In this document: piece after piece, positions 15,208-24,274 of the stretch | Numbering within the stretch: the first letter of the stretch is position 1 | Layout: each line of letters begins with the position of its first letter | Program-made: the position numbers and the translations under genes | Notes under the pieces: generated by a model | What the model saw: only the letters and a program-made list of their open reading frames with translations | Databases searched by the model: none | What the model was told of the DNA's origin: nothing | DNA from: Chryseobacterium sp. MA9 | Lineage (GTDB): Bacteria > Bacteroidota > Bacteroidia > Flavobacteriales > Weeksellaceae | Length of the DNA stretch: 64,000 nucleotides | Direction of reading: 5' to 3' | Assembly (NCBI RefSeq): GCF_024399315.1 | Contig: NZ_CP075170.1 | Location: forward strand, 3,596,001 to 3,660,000

Positions 15208-15963
15208 ATGAAAGGATTTTATAGCGTATTAGGCCTTGTTTACATGGTGACGACTTCATTCTACATTTCCCCAAGAGTAGCGGCGAAAAGTGAGAATGTA
15301 AAAACAACGAAAACTGAAAAAGTAGCTGAAACGAAATCTGAGAAGAGCACAACAGCCGTGTCTTCATCAGAAGCATTGTACCAATCTATTGCATTTGATC
15401 CGGAACATGAACTTAATTATGAAGTGTTCTCAAAAGCATTGACTGGCTATGAAAATTTAAAAAAAGCAGGATTGCTTACCCAGGATTCGCATTTATTGAC
15501 CATCTGCGATTTTTCTATGTCTTCTAATACAAAAAGACTTTGGATCATTGATCTGGAAGACAAAAAAGTTCTGTTTAACTCATTAGTGGCACACGGAAAA
15601 AATACCGGCGAAGAATTTGCGACGAATTTTTCTAACAGGGAAAGTTCGCTGCAGAGCAGTCTGGGATTTTATATCACGGATGCTACATACCAGGGTGACA
15701 ACGGATATTCTCTTAAGTTATTGGGAATGGATAAAGGGTTTAATGATGCGGCTTACAGAAGAGCTATTGTATTACACGGTGCGGATTATGTAAGTGATGC
15801 ATTTGCTGCCATGCACAAAAGGATCGGAAGAAGCTGGGGATGCCCTGCGGTTCCAAGAGAACTGACACAATCTATAATCAATACGATTAAAGGAAAAAAC
15901 TGTCTGTTCATCTATTACCCCGATCAGAATTATCTTTCTTCCTCAGAATGGTTGAAAGCGTAG
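15208..15963 (+). CDS. Murein L,D-transpeptidase catalytic domain protein (YkuD_2 type)
   Basis: A 251-aa exported protein. The N-terminus (MKGFYSVLGLVYMVTTSFYI) is a signal peptide or anchor, followed by a Lys/Glu/Thr-rich linker (27-50) that could span toward peptidoglycan. The catalytic region has LHGADY at 189-194 (His190) and SWGCPAVP at 209-216 (Cys212), the His/Cys arrangement of YkuD-like L,D-transpeptidases in the Bacteroidota-typical YkuD_2 family. It probably cross-links or modifies peptidoglycan from the periplasm. It is monocistronic, with its own promoter and a terminator. Confidence 0.85.
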   Translation: MKGFYSVLGLVYMVTTSFYISPRVAAKSENVKTTKTEKVAETKSEKSTTAVSSSEALYQSIAFDPEHELNYEVFSKALTGYENLKKAGLLTQDSHLLTICDFSMSSNTKRLWIIDLEDKKVLFNSLVAHGKNTGEEFATNFSNRESSLQSSLGFYITDATYQGDNGYSLKLLGMDKGFNDAAYRRAIVLHGADYVSDAFAAMHKRIGRSWGCPAVPRELTQSIINTIKGKNCLFIYYPDQNYLSSSEWLKA

Positions 15964-15966
15964 AAT

Positions 15967-15998
15967 AAAAAGCAGTCCATCGGACTGCTTTCTTATTT
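15967..15998. terminator. Bidirectional terminator (L,D-transpeptidase / histidine kinase)
   Basis: Arms AAAGCAGTCC (15969-15978) and GGACTGCTTT (15982-15991) with loop ATC, flanked by A and T runs; it sits between convergent genes. Confidence 0.85.
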
Positions 15999-17366
15999 TT
16001 GGGAAGGAAACTCTACGGTAAATGTACTCCCTTTGGAAACTTCAGAATGCACATACAACCAGCCTTCATGAATTTCTACAATTCTTTTTACAATAGAAAG
16101 ACCAATCCCATTCCCCTTTTCAAAATTTTTATTGGAACCCCGATAGAAAAGCTCGAATATTTTTGAAAGATCTTGCCCCGAAATCCCGATACCATGGTCA
16201 ATGAACCGGATTTTTATATGCTGAGAATTGGTTTCAATTTCTATATGACAGCCTTTATCTTCGGAATATTTACAGGCATTTTCCATAAGGTTTGAAAAAG
16301 CAACCTGCAGCAGGTATGGATTGCCATAAAAATCATAATTGTTTTCATCATCATCAGACGCATTACCCATATAATTAATCCCGATTTTGTAATTGACATT
16401 TTTCTGAATTAATGCAAGCTTGGCTTCTGCCAAAATCTCATCCAGCCGGAGATTGGAAAGGCTGATCTGGGATACATCATAGCTGGCCCTGGCAAAATCC
16501 AACAAAGCTGAAGACAGCTCCGAAGCATCATTGGCATCCTGTAAAGCATTGTCAATAGAAAGCTTATAGTCATCCAATGTCACATTAAGCTCTTTGGCAA
16601 GTTCCAGCTCTGCAATTAATGTAGAAAGAGGAGTACGAAACTCATGGGAAATAGTGGTAACGAATTGCTTATGGTTATTGAAGGATTTCTCCAACCTGTT
16701 GAAAGTAGAATTAAAAGTTTCCGTCAGTTCATAAATCTCATCTTTTGCTTTAGGAATATCCAGCCTTTTATTCAGATTATGCTCTGAAATATCACGGATC
16801 TGAAGGATAATATCTTTTAATGGCTTTAAGGTATAATATGAAAAAAGAAATCCGATAATAAAAATAATGACAATACAGCTGATATAAATGATGATAATAT
16901 CTTTTTTAAACTCAGAAATATGAGCTTTTCCCGTGACATCTACTGCACTTCCAATGATATAATATTTTTCTCCGTTTGATTGAAACTGAATGGCAATATA
17001 CTGACGGTCGCCCTGCTGCCAGAATATTCTGTTTTTATTGGACCGGATAATTTTATCCAGATATTTTTCATTGCTTTTTGAAGGAGGAATGTCAGTAAAT
17101 GTCAGTTCTTTATTGTTGTTATAAACACTAATGTCTGCCTCATTTAATAGTTTCTGATTACGTTGATGAAGTTCACGGATTTTTTCATCACTGATCCGGG
17201 CATCAAAAATAAATTCAGATCGCCAGATGACTTTATATCCCAGCCGGTCGTTGAACTCATCTTCCCTGTTTTTTTCGGAGACAAAATAGAGTACATAAGC
17301 AAACAAAAATAAAATGCCTGCGGTAAGAATGGAATAAATGAGTGCGGTTCTGGTGGCTATTTTCAT
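15993..17366 (-). CDS. Sensor histidine kinase
   Basis: A 457-aa membrane kinase: TM1 at about 8-30, a periplasmic sensor of about 120 residues, TM2 at about 157-178, a HAMP linker, and a HisKA domain with phospho-acceptor His241 in HEFRTPL. The HATPase domain has the N box NLMENACKYSED, the G1 box DHGIGISG and the G2 box GNGIGLSIV. It overlaps the response regulator gene by 4 nt, so the two are translationally coupled. Divergent to them is the beta-barrel/Dabb/cupin operon, whose promoter carries an OmpR-type direct-repeat array, which suggests that operon is the target. The stimulus is unknown. Confidence 0.93.
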   Translation of the reverse strand: MKIATRTALIYSILTAGILFLFAYVLYFVSEKNREDEFNDRLGYKVIWRSEFIFDARISDEKIRELHQRNQKLLNEADISVYNNNKELTFTDIPPSKSNEKYLDKIIRSNKNRIFWQQGDRQYIAIQFQSNGEKYYIIGSAVDVTGKAHISEFKKDIIIIYISCIVIIFIIGFLFSYYTLKPLKDIILQIRDISEHNLNKRLDIPKAKDEIYELTETFNSTFNRLEKSFNNHKQFVTTISHEFRTPLSTLIAELELAKELNVTLDDYKLSIDNALQDANDASELSSALLDFARASYDVSQISLSNLRLDEILAEAKLALIQKNVNYKIGINYMGNASDDDENNYDFYGNPYLLQVAFSNLMENACKYSEDKGCHIEIETNSQHIKIRFIDHGIGISGQDLSKIFELFYRGSNKNFEKGNGIGLSIVKRIVEIHEGWLYVHSEVSKGSTFTVEFPSQK

Positions 17367-18049
17367 AATTGTGAGGCGAAAATAAACCCTACGCCCGGTT
17401 TGGTATGGATCAATTTCTGATCAAAATCTTTATCAATTTTTTTCCGCAGGTAGGCAATATAGACATCAATATAATTGGTTCCGGTGTCGAAATGGTTTCC
17501 CCAGACATTTTCTGCAATCTCCTCACGGGTAAGAATTCTTTCTGCATTACTTACTAGAAAAACTAAAAGCTTAAATTCTTTGGGAGTGAGTTCAATTTCT
17601 TTTCCGTTTCTGAATACCCTGTTGATTTTCTTATCAACCTTCAGCTCATGATATTCTAAATCTGTCAGATACGCTTCCTTATTTTTGATTGATCTTCGCT
17701 GTAAAATAGCTTTTATTCTGACATACAGTTCTCTGATTTCAAAAGGTTTTACCATATAATCATCCGCTCCGGCGTCAAATCCTTCAATTTTCTCATCAAT
17801 CGTTCCCAAAGCAGTCAGCATAATGATCGGAAGATCAGGGTATTTCTGTTTGATCATTTTGCATAGATCTATACCGCTCATTTTTGGAAGCATAATATCT
17901 GTAATGGCCAGGTCGAATGTAATTTTATTCAACAGAACAATGGCATCTTCCGCATCTTCGGAAATATAAACCTGATAATCCTGGCTTTCCAGCCCTCTCT
18001 TCAAAAGACTTGAAACACGCGAATTATCTTCTACAATTAAAATTTTCAT
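17363..18049 (-). CDS. OmpR/PhoB family response regulator
   Basis: A 228-aa regulator. The receiver domain (1-115) has the acidic pocket ED at 7-8, phospho-acceptor Asp51 in TDIMLP and the switch Lys in MVKPF. The C-terminal winged-helix domain carries ELTPKEFKLLVFLVSNAE and ends in the usual YIDVYIAYLRKKID wing region. It is first in the two-gene operon with the kinase. OmpR-family proteins bind tandem direct repeats about 11 bp apart, exactly the pattern at 18186-18216 in the divergent promoter. Confidence 0.95.
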   Translation of the reverse strand: MKILIVEDNSRVSSLLKRGLESQDYQVYISEDAEDAIVLLNKITFDLAITDIMLPKMSGIDLCKMIKQKYPDLPIIMLTALGTIDEKIEGFDAGADDYMVKPFEIRELYVRIKAILQRRSIKNKEAYLTDLEYHELKVDKKINRVFRNGKEIELTPKEFKLLVFLVSNAERILTREEIAENVWGNHFDTGTNYIDVYIAYLRKKIDKDFDQKLIHTKPGVGFIFASQL

Positions 18050-18132
18050 AAAGAATACGATGGAATATAGCTTGGTTTTACAGACGGTTTTAATTTTAAA
18101 AGCTTGATTTTCTTTGTTCTCAAAGCCCTGTA

Positions 18133-18140
18133 CAAAGGTA
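18133..18140 (-). promoter_or_regulatory. -7 promoter element of the two-component operon
   Basis: Minus-strand TACCTTTG fits TAnnTTTG and predicts a leader of about 80 nt before the regulator ATG at 18049. Confidence 0.5.
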
Positions 18141-18185
18141 TTTCATATTTTCCTTTTATCAGAAAAGATTAACCTTTTTAATAGT

Positions 18186-18245
18186 TTTCTATAAGGTTTC
18201 TAATAGATTTCTAATACCTGTCCGGACATTCCAGATCTAATTTTG
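18186..18245 (+). promoter_or_regulatory. Direct-repeat operator and -7 element of the beta-barrel operon
   Basis: Three direct repeats, TTTCTATAA (18186), TTTCTAATA (18197) and TTTCTAATA (18208), begin exactly 11 bp apart. The -7 element TAATTTTG follows at 18238-18245. One-turn spacing placed just upstream of a promoter without an evident -33 is typical of PhoB/OmpR-type activation. The likely ligand is the divergently encoded regulator (inference). Confidence 0.65.
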
Positions 18246-18285
18246 TCCCGTTGAAATCAACAAAAAAGATAAGAATAGAAAAAAT

Positions 18286-19614
18286 ATGAAGACTACCTCT
18301 TTCAAAACCGGAGTTGCTTTATTTTCCCTGCTGGGAATCATGGGAAAATTGGAAGCCCAGAAAAAAAATGATTTTAATAATCCCGGATTGACCCATTATT
18401 TTAATGATGAACATTCAAAATATATTTCCCTTAGTGGATATGCAGAACTATGGGCCAGGTATACACAGCTCAACCCGGGAAGTCTTGTGAATAATGAGGC
18501 AAAATCAGATCTGTCTGATCTTTCCCTTCGAAGAGTTCGTGTGAAAATGACCTATAAACCTACTGAAAAATTAATGTTTGTATTACAGGGAGGAACCACT
18601 AATGTAAACGTGAATGCTAAAGGAAGCAATTATTTTGATCTTTTGGATGCTTATGCAGAATATGCTTTTAATGATAAAATTGCTTTTGGTGCGGGACGTT
18701 CTACATGGCGCGGCCTTTCAAGGTTTACTACAGGACCTTTGAATACACTGTTATATGACTTGCCCGCTTATGCAACATCGAATGCGGGAGCAACAGATTA
18801 TACGGTAAGGGAGTTGAGTGCTTATATTAAAGGACAGCTCGGAAGATTTGATTACCGTCTGGTAGTGGCAGATCCTTATACTATGGCAACTTCTGATCCG
18901 AAGCTGGATGTCGCTTCTTTTAGTAAAAACTCCCCCGGAAAAGACTTCTCCGGATATTTCAGATATGCTTTTTTAGATAAAGAAAATATTTCTACACCTT
19001 TTAATTCCGGGACTTATGTGGGAAAAAAGAATGTGCTGAGTCTGGGAGCAGGTTTTGATTATATCCACAATGCATTATGGCATCTGGATGCTGGTAAAAA
19101 TACAGTGAATGATGATATGAAAAGCTTTGCGGTAGATTTGTTTTATGACGCACCGCTGAACAAAGAAAAAGGAACATCAGTAAGCGCCTATGGGATGGCA
19201 ATGCATAATGACTATGGACCCAATTATATCCGATATGTAGGAACTAACAACCCCGCAACTTCTGTGGATGTTGCCCAGGCCAGTCTTAATGGTGCAGGAA
19301 ATGCAATGCCTGTCATCGGAACTGGAAATACCTATTATGTACAATTGGGAGGAACTCTTCCTTATTTAAATAAAGAAAAGAAAAACCTTCAGTTACAGCC
19401 AGCTGTCGGAATACAACTTTCCGATCTGAAAGGGCTTCATGATAATGCTGTGATTTATGACGCTGGAATCTCCCTACTGATGAATGAGATGTCTTCCAGG
19501 CTAACCTTTGATGCACAGAACAGACCTGTTTATGCCAATGATCCTTCCAATAATGCTGTAGTCTCCGACAGAAAATGGCAGTTTGTCCTTAAGTACAGAA
19601 TTGATTTTAATTAA
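18286..19614 (+). CDS. Outer-membrane beta-barrel porin-like protein
   Basis: A 442-aa protein with a signal peptide (cleavage probably after LEAQ, residue 25) and alternating amphipathic strands (for example LSLRRVRVKMTYKPTEKLMF, LFDAYAEYAF-like) typical of a porin. It ends in the strand QFVLKYRIDFN without the classical terminal Phe. The region around 85-110 resembles phosphate-selective porins OprO/OprP, but the match is not strong enough for a substrate. It heads an operon with Dabb and cupin genes (11 and 21 nt gaps) and is divergent from a two-component system whose presumed operator lies in its promoter. Confidence 0.75.
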   Translation: MKTTSFKTGVALFSLLGIMGKLEAQKKNDFNNPGLTHYFNDEHSKYISLSGYAELWARYTQLNPGSLVNNEAKSDLSDLSLRRVRVKMTYKPTEKLMFVLQGGTTNVNVNAKGSNYFDLLDAYAEYAFNDKIAFGAGRSTWRGLSRFTTGPLNTLLYDLPAYATSNAGATDYTVRELSAYIKGQLGRFDYRLVVADPYTMATSDPKLDVASFSKNSPGKDFSGYFRYAFLDKENISTPFNSGTYVGKKNVLSLGAGFDYIHNALWHLDAGKNTVNDDMKSFAVDLFYDAPLNKEKGTSVSAYGMAMHNDYGPNYIRYVGTNNPATSVDVAQASLNGAGNAMPVIGTGNTYYVQLGGTLPYLNKEKKNLQLQPAVGIQLSDLKGLHDNAVIYDAGISLLMNEMSSRLTFDAQNRPVYANDPSNNAVVSDRKWQFVLKYRIDFN

Positions 19615-19625
19615 AATAAGATACT

Positions 19626-20045
19626 ATGGAAAGAAGAAAATTTTTATTCCGATCTGTTCAGGCTTCAGCCTTGCTTATGGTTTCGGGAAATATGTTTGCC
19701 TCTGCTTTACCCATGTTTAACCCCTTAAAAAATAAAAAAGTGTACTTCCATTATTTATTGTTCTGGCTGAGAAAAGATATCTCTGCGTCAGAAGTAAAAG
19801 AATTCGAGAATTTTTTTGAAGGTCTTAAAAAGCTTCCTTACCAGAAAAATCTCCGTTACGGAAAACCGGCAGCGTCCAGTCCGAGAAGTGTTTTAGACAG
19901 CACATTTACTTATAATGCCTCTATGGAATTTGAGAGCCTGGAAGAGCTGGAAGCTTATGGAAAGCTTCCTGAACATTTGGCACTAGTCCAAAAATATAAA
20001 CCATTTTTTGACAGAATGCTGGTTTACGATACTGTTTATAATTAA
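19626..20045 (+). CDS. Exported Dabb (stress-responsive A/B barrel) domain protein
   Basis: A 139-aa protein. The N-terminus MERRKFLFRS followed by a hydrophobic stretch resembles a twin-arginine or Sec signal. The mature part (about 37-135) is a single Dabb ferredoxin-like domain: YFHYLLFWLRKDIS, then a helix with FENFFEGLKKLP, and a C-terminal strand ending in MLVYDTVYN. Dabb domains occur in small dimeric proteins and some cyclases and are not diagnostic of a reaction. It is the middle gene of the operon with the porin-like protein and the cupin. Confidence 0.8.
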   Translation: MERRKFLFRSVQASALLMVSGNMFASALPMFNPLKNKKVYFHYLLFWLRKDISASEVKEFENFFEGLKKLPYQKNLRYGKPAASSPRSVLDSTFTYNASMEFESLEELEAYGKLPEHLALVQKYKPFFDRMLVYDTVYN

Positions 20046-20066
20046 AAATAAAAAATTAAATTTATA

Positions 20067-20546
20067 ATGAAAAACTTCATTAAAGGCTTCAGCCTTGTTT
20101 TAGCACTAAGCACCGTAGGATTTATGAATGCACAACATAAGAACCATAAAAATGTGAGTGTGACTCCGGAAATTTCCACAGAGTTTATTCCAGCTATAAG
20201 ATTAATTAATAATCCTGACGGATCATGTACTTTTGAGAAAGGAAAAATTCCAACTCTTAAGCACATGAATACAACCACCTTCTGGATGAGTAATAAAACC
20301 GAAGAATGGGAAAAAAATGCTCATCCTGCACCCAGAAGACAATATGTAATCACCATCAAAGGGAATATTAAGTTTAAAGTAACGGATGGCTCTACTTTTA
20401 TGATTAAACCGGGAGTTGTTCTTCTTGCGGAAGATCTTAAGGGTACCGGACATAGCTGGGATATGGTGAAAAGCAAAGAGTGGGAGAGACTCTATATTCC
20501 GATTGCTGAAAATGCGGATGACTTTTTTATTCCGGATGCTCAATAA
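20067..20546 (+). CDS. Exported cupin domain protein
   Basis: A 159-aa protein with an N-terminal signal peptide (MKNFIKGFSLVLALSTVGFMNAQ). A single cupin barrel follows at about 80-140: RRQYVITIKGNIKFKVTDGS, then the PGVVLLAEDLKGTGHSW turn with a conserved His. The usual HxH pair of metal cupins is not obvious in the first motif, so enzymatic activity is uncertain. It is last in the porin-Dabb-cupin operon and is followed by terminators. Confidence 0.8.
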   Translation: MKNFIKGFSLVLALSTVGFMNAQHKNHKNVSVTPEISTEFIPAIRLINNPDGSCTFEKGKIPTLKHMNTTTFWMSNKTEEWEKNAHPAPRRQYVITIKGNIKFKVTDGSTFMIKPGVVLLAEDLKGTGHSWDMVKSKEWERLYIPIAENADDFFIPDAQ

Positions 20547-20598
20547 TATCAGATATAAGCTCTTTTCAAAGAGTATATATAAACCTGTTATGTTTTGA

Positions 20599-20622
20599 AG
20601 CGGCCAGTTTTGGCTGCTTTTT
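20599..20622 (+). terminator. Terminator of the porin-Dabb-cupin operon
   Basis: Stem AGCGGCCA/TGGCTGCT (20599-20606, 20611-20618; one G-U pair) with loop GTTT and a following T run. Confidence 0.75.
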
Positions 20623-20634
20623 AACACTTAAAAT

Positions 20635-20668
20635 AAAATCCCCGCATAATTTACTATGCAGGGATTTT
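20635..20668 (-). terminator. Terminator of the fabF operon
   Basis: Imperfect stem AAAATCCC-GCATA / TATGC-GGGATTTT (20635-20668) between convergent genes; on the minus strand it ends in TTTT, just downstream of the fabF stop. Confidence 0.75.
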
Positions 20669-20688
20669 CAATTATTTTTTTATTCTAA

Positions 20689-21930
20689 TTAGCTGAATTT
20701 CTTGAAAATTAAAGTAGCATTATGCCCTCCAAATCCAAAAGCATTACTTAAAGCATAGGTAATATCTTTTTCTTTCGCTTCTCCAAATACAATATTGATA
20801 TCCTGCGGAATATTCTCATCAATAGAATGAAGATTAATCGTTGGCGGAATAATTCCGTTTTGAATGGCTTTAATAGAAAGAATGGCTTCCACAGCTCCGG
20901 CAGCTCCCAACAGGTGGCCTGTCATGGATTTCGTAGCACTGATGTCAAGATTTTTACTTCCTTTAAATAATTTATTAATCCCATTCAGCTCAACGAGATC
21001 TCCAAGAGGAGTAGAGGTTGCATGAGGATTAATATAATCAATATCATCTACATTGATCTCTGCTTCGTTAAGAGCCAGCTGCATTGCTTTGATTGCCCCA
21101 ACTCCATCAGGATGAGGTGCCGTCATATGATAGGCATCCGCTGTCATTGCTGCACCTACCAATTCTGCATAGATTTTTGCTCCTCTTGCTTTGGCGTGCT
21201 CATATTCTTCCAGAATTAAAGTTCCGGAACCTTCACCCATCACAAAACCATCTCTTTCCGCATCGTAAGGACGGCTGGCAGTTGCAAAATCATCATTTCT
21301 TGTAGACATGGCTTTCATTATAGAAAACCCTCCGATAGAAGCCGGAGAAATTGCCGCCTCAGAACCTCCGCTCACAATTACTTTCGCTTTTCCCAGACGG
21401 ATATAGTTGAAGGCATCCATCAATGCCGTATTTCCTGTTGCACATGCTGAAACAGTGGTATAATTAATTCCCTGAAGACCATATTTCATAGAAATCATTC
21501 CCGAAGCCATATTGGCAATAAATTTCGGTACAAAGAAAGGATTGAATCTTGGCGTTCCGTCACCGGCTGCAAAATTCATAACCTCACTTTCGAAAGTCCA
21601 CATTCCTCCTTGCCCTGTTCCCCAGATGACACCCACATCAAATGGGTCCATGTTTTCCAGTTCAAGCCCGGAATCTTTGAGTGCCTCCGCAGTGGAGTAC
21701 ATTGCATATTGTGAAAATAAATCACTTCTTTTGATTTCGTTGTGTGTTAAATGAGCTTTTGGATCAAAGTTTTTAACCTCACAAGCAAAATGTACTTTAA
21801 ACTTTTCTGTGTCAAAATGGGTGATTTTGTTTGCTCCACTCACTCCATTGATACTGTTTTGCCAAAATTCTTCGACATTATTTCCCAAAGGCGTCACTGC
21901 GCCAAGACCTGTAATGACAACTCTTTTCAT
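20689..21930 (-). CDS. fabF: 3-oxoacyl-ACP synthase II (KAS II, FabF type)
   Basis: Condenses malonyl-ACP with acyl-ACP in fatty-acid elongation. The 413-aa protein has the full KAS catalytic triad: Cys163 in VSACATGNTA, His303 in PHATSTPLGD and His339 in MTGHLLGAAG, plus Lys334. It is the last gene of an operon tetR-thiolase-thioesterase-fabF (2 nt after the thioesterase). This is not the usual acpP-fabF-rnc context, so it may be a second, specialised KAS rather than the housekeeping enzyme (inference). Confidence 0.93.
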   Translation of the reverse strand: MKRVVITGLGAVTPLGNNVEEFWQNSINGVSGANKITHFDTEKFKVHFACEVKNFDPKAHLTHNEIKRSDLFSQYAMYSTAEALKDSGLELENMDPFDVGVIWGTGQGGMWTFESEVMNFAAGDGTPRFNPFFVPKFIANMASGMISMKYGLQGINYTTVSACATGNTALMDAFNYIRLGKAKVIVSGGSEAAISPASIGGFSIMKAMSTRNDDFATASRPYDAERDGFVMGEGSGTLILEEYEHAKARGAKIYAELVGAAMTADAYHMTAPHPDGVGAIKAMQLALNEAEINVDDIDYINPHATSTPLGDLVELNGINKLFKGSKNLDISATKSMTGHLLGAAGAVEAILSIKAIQNGIIPPTINLHSIDENIPQDINIVFGEAKEKDITYALSNAFGFGGHNATLIFKKFS

Positions 21931-21932
21931 AC

Positions 21933-22358
21933 TTAGTTATTGATTTTGAATAAATTCGAGGTTCCCCTCGCTATTAAACGGGTTTTATCAGCGTTCCATA
22001 TTTCGCACTGAGCATTTACAAACTGCTTCCCCCTTTTAATGATTTTAGTTTCAGCTACAATATTATCATTTTCTTTTGCAGTTGAAAAATAATCAATGAC
22101 ATTATTTATAGTAGTAATGAAAGAATTTTCATTTAAAGAAAACATAGTGGCACCAATGACATCATCTATAATAGCTGCAGTAACTCCGCCATGAAGATTT
22201 CCGATCGGGTTAAGCCATTCGGGTCTTATGGTATATTGAAATTCCAGTTGTCCTTCTTCTACAGAAAGAACGATAGGATTCAGCCATTTCATAAAAGGAG
22301 ATGGTGACTGGTCAAATTCTTTGCCGATGAATTGTTTTAATTGTGCTAATCTATCCAT
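21933..22358 (-). CDS. Hotdog-fold thioesterase (PaaI family)
   Basis: A 141-aa acyl-CoA thioesterase-like protein. The single hotdog domain has the family signature NLHGGVTAAIIDDVIG, where His and the Gly pair shape the active site and the following Asp corresponds to the catalytic acid in PaaI enzymes. It probably hydrolyses acyl-CoA or acyl-ACP. It is tightly packed between the thiolase (10 nt) and fabF (2 nt), so it works in the same lipid pathway under TetR control. Confidence 0.88.
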   Translation of the reverse strand: MDRLAQLKQFIGKEFDQSPSPFMKWLNPIVLSVEEGQLEFQYTIRPEWLNPIGNLHGGVTAAIIDDVIGATMFSLNENSFITTINNVIDYFSTAKENDNIVAETKIIKRGKQFVNAQCEIWNADKTRLIARGTSNLFKINN

Positions 22359-22368
22359 ACTTGAGTTT

Positions 22369-23637
22369 TTATTTTTCTAAAATCATGGTTACTCCCTGTC
22401 CACGAGCTGCACAAATGGATATAAATCCTTTTCCACTGCCTTTTTCATGAAGTAATTTGGCCAGTGTTGCAATAATTCTTCCTCCTGTAGCCGCAAATGG
22501 ATGGGCTGCTGCAAGGCTTCCCCCTTTTACATTCAGTTTGCTTCTGTCTATTTTTCCCAAGGCTTTTTCCAAGCCGAATTTTTGCGCAAGCTCTTCGTTT
22601 TCCCAGATTTTTATGGTGGCTAAAACCTGTGCTGCAAATGCTTCATGAATTTCATAATAATCGAAATCAGACAGATTCATTCCTGCTTTTTTAAGCATTC
22701 TTTCTGCTGCGAAAACCGGAGCAAGAAGCAGATCCTGTTTATTCTCTACATATTCTATTCCTGCCAGTTCGGAAAAGCTTATATAAGCTAAAATGGGTAA
22801 GTTGTTAGCTTTTGCCCATTCTTCACTGGCTAGCAAGACTGCTGAAGCTCCATCTGTAAATGGTGTTGAATTTCCTGCCGTTAGAGTCCCGTTCTGCTTG
22901 TCAAAAGCAGGTTTTAGCTGTGATAATTTTTCAATACTGCTGTCACGGCGCATATTATTATCTTTATCTAAGCCAAAAGCTGGAGTGATCATATCATCAA
23001 AGAATCCTTCATCATAGGCTTTTGCCATATTCTGATGACTTTTTAAAGCCAGTTCATCCTGTTCTTTTCTGGAAATATTGTAGTATTTTGCAGTAATTTC
23101 TGTGTGTTCTCCCATTACCAGACCTGTTTTGGGCTCCTGTCCTTTGTAAGGAATAGGCATCCAGTCTTTAAGTTTTGGGCTTAGCAGTTGTTTTAATTTT
23201 CCAAATGCTGATTTTTCTTTATTGGCCTTTAAAAGTGCTTTTCTTAATCTGGGTGAAGATTCAAACGGGATGTTGCTCATTGCTTCCACTCCGCATGCAA
23301 TACCAGATTCGATTTGTCCTAATGCAATTTTATTTCCAATATAAATAGCCGCTTCAATGCCCGTGTCACACGCCTGTTGAAGATCACATGCGGGAGTTGC
23401 GGGGTCGAGAGTGGTATTCATTACGGTTTCTCTGATGAGGTTGCTTTCTGAAATATGCTTAATCACTGCACCGCCGGCAACTTCTCCGAGCCGTTTTCCT
23501 TTTAGGTGATAATGGTCTATCAATCCGTTCAGAGATGCAAGCAGGAGATCCTGGTTACCCTGTTCCGAATAAGCGGTATTCATTCTGGCAAAAGGAATTC
23601 TGTTGTATCCTACAATAGCCACTTTTTTTGTTTCCAT
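22369..23637 (-). CDS. Acetyl-CoA C-acyltransferase (FadI-type thiolase)
   Basis: A 422-aa thiolase that would cleave 3-ketoacyl-CoA in beta-oxidation or run the reverse condensation. The nucleophilic Cys lies in DLQQACDTGIEA (about residue 88). The second half has KGGSLAAAHPFAATGGR with the catalytic His, and CAARGQG near the C-terminus with the second Cys. The open frame extends 14 codons to 23679, overlapping the tetR end; METKKVAIVGYNRIPF at 23637 is the normal thiolase N-terminus and gives a 10-nt gap to tetR. Closest to the FadI/long-chain group by its inserted loop. Confidence 0.9.
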   Translation of the reverse strand: METKKVAIVGYNRIPFARMNTAYSEQGNQDLLLASLNGLIDHYHLKGKRLGEVAGGAVIKHISESNLIRETVMNTTLDPATPACDLQQACDTGIEAAIYIGNKIALGQIESGIACGVEAMSNIPFESSPRLRKALLKANKEKSAFGKLKQLLSPKLKDWMPIPYKGQEPKTGLVMGEHTEITAKYYNISRKEQDELALKSHQNMAKAYDEGFFDDMITPAFGLDKDNNMRRDSSIEKLSQLKPAFDKQNGTLTAGNSTPFTDGASAVLLASEEWAKANNLPILAYISFSELAGIEYVENKQDLLLAPVFAAERMLKKAGMNLSDFDYYEIHEAFAAQVLATIKIWENEELAQKFGLEKALGKIDRSKLNVKGGSLAAAHPFAATGGRIIATLAKLLHEKGSGKGFISICAARGQGVTMILEK

Positions 23638-23647
23638 GTTGTATAAT

Positions 23648-24253
23648 TTATGATGGAAGAATATTGAGTTCATGATCAATCATGTAGATGATTTTATCTA
23701 ACGCATGGTTTAGAAAGCTTTGATCACCCATGGTTTTTGAAAGCAGAATTCCGCCTTCAATAAGCATAATGAATAGGGAAGCATATTGCTCAGCATTAAT
23801 GTTTGTATCAATTTCGCCTTTCTCCTGTCCCTCCAGAATTGCTGTTGATATTTTGGTCATCCATTGTTTGAAGGATTTTTTAACCTGAGTTTTTAAAGCA
23901 GGAAAAGAATCATCAGCTTCTGTTGCTGCATTCATTAACGGACATCCGCCGTTGGCAAAGACAAACGTCCAGTTTTTCCGGTAAAAATCCACAAGCGCAT
24001 GAAGTTTGTCCAGTGAAGTGAGAAACTCTTCTCCAAAAGAGCGGCTGAGCGTTTTACCCAGCAATCCGGCATTGTATTTATAAACTTCAATAGCTACTTC
24101 ATCTTTATTTTCAAAATTTCCATAGATACTGCCTTTCGTCAGTCCGGTTACCTGAGTAATGTCAGACAGCGATGTGGAAATATACCCCTTCGTATTAAAA
24201 AGAGTTGCTGTTTTCTCGATGATATGCTGTTTTGTTTTTTCTGCCTTCGACAT
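23648..24253 (-). CDS. TetR family repressor of the lipid operon
   Basis: A 201-aa regulator. The N-terminal helix-turn-helix (about 20-50) reads LSDITQVTGLTKGSIYGNF, the TetR pattern. The C-terminal ligand domain is of the TetR_C type with the GGCPLMNAATEADD segment. It is the first gene of the operon, and a perfect 10-bp-arm palindrome overlaps its promoter, implying autoregulation and control of the thiolase, thioesterase and fabF. The ligand is probably an acyl-CoA or fatty acid (inference from the neighbours). Confidence 0.92.
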   Translation of the reverse strand: MSKAEKTKQHIIEKTATLFNTKGYISTSLSDITQVTGLTKGSIYGNFENKDEVAIEVYKYNAGLLGKTLSRSFGEEFLTSLDKLHALVDFYRKNWTFVFANGGCPLMNAATEADDSFPALKTQVKKSFKQWMTKISTAILEGQEKGEIDTNINAEQYASLFIMLIEGGILLSKTMGDQSFLNHALDKIIYMIDHELNILPS

Positions 24254-24274
24254 TATAAATGTTTAAATACGATG

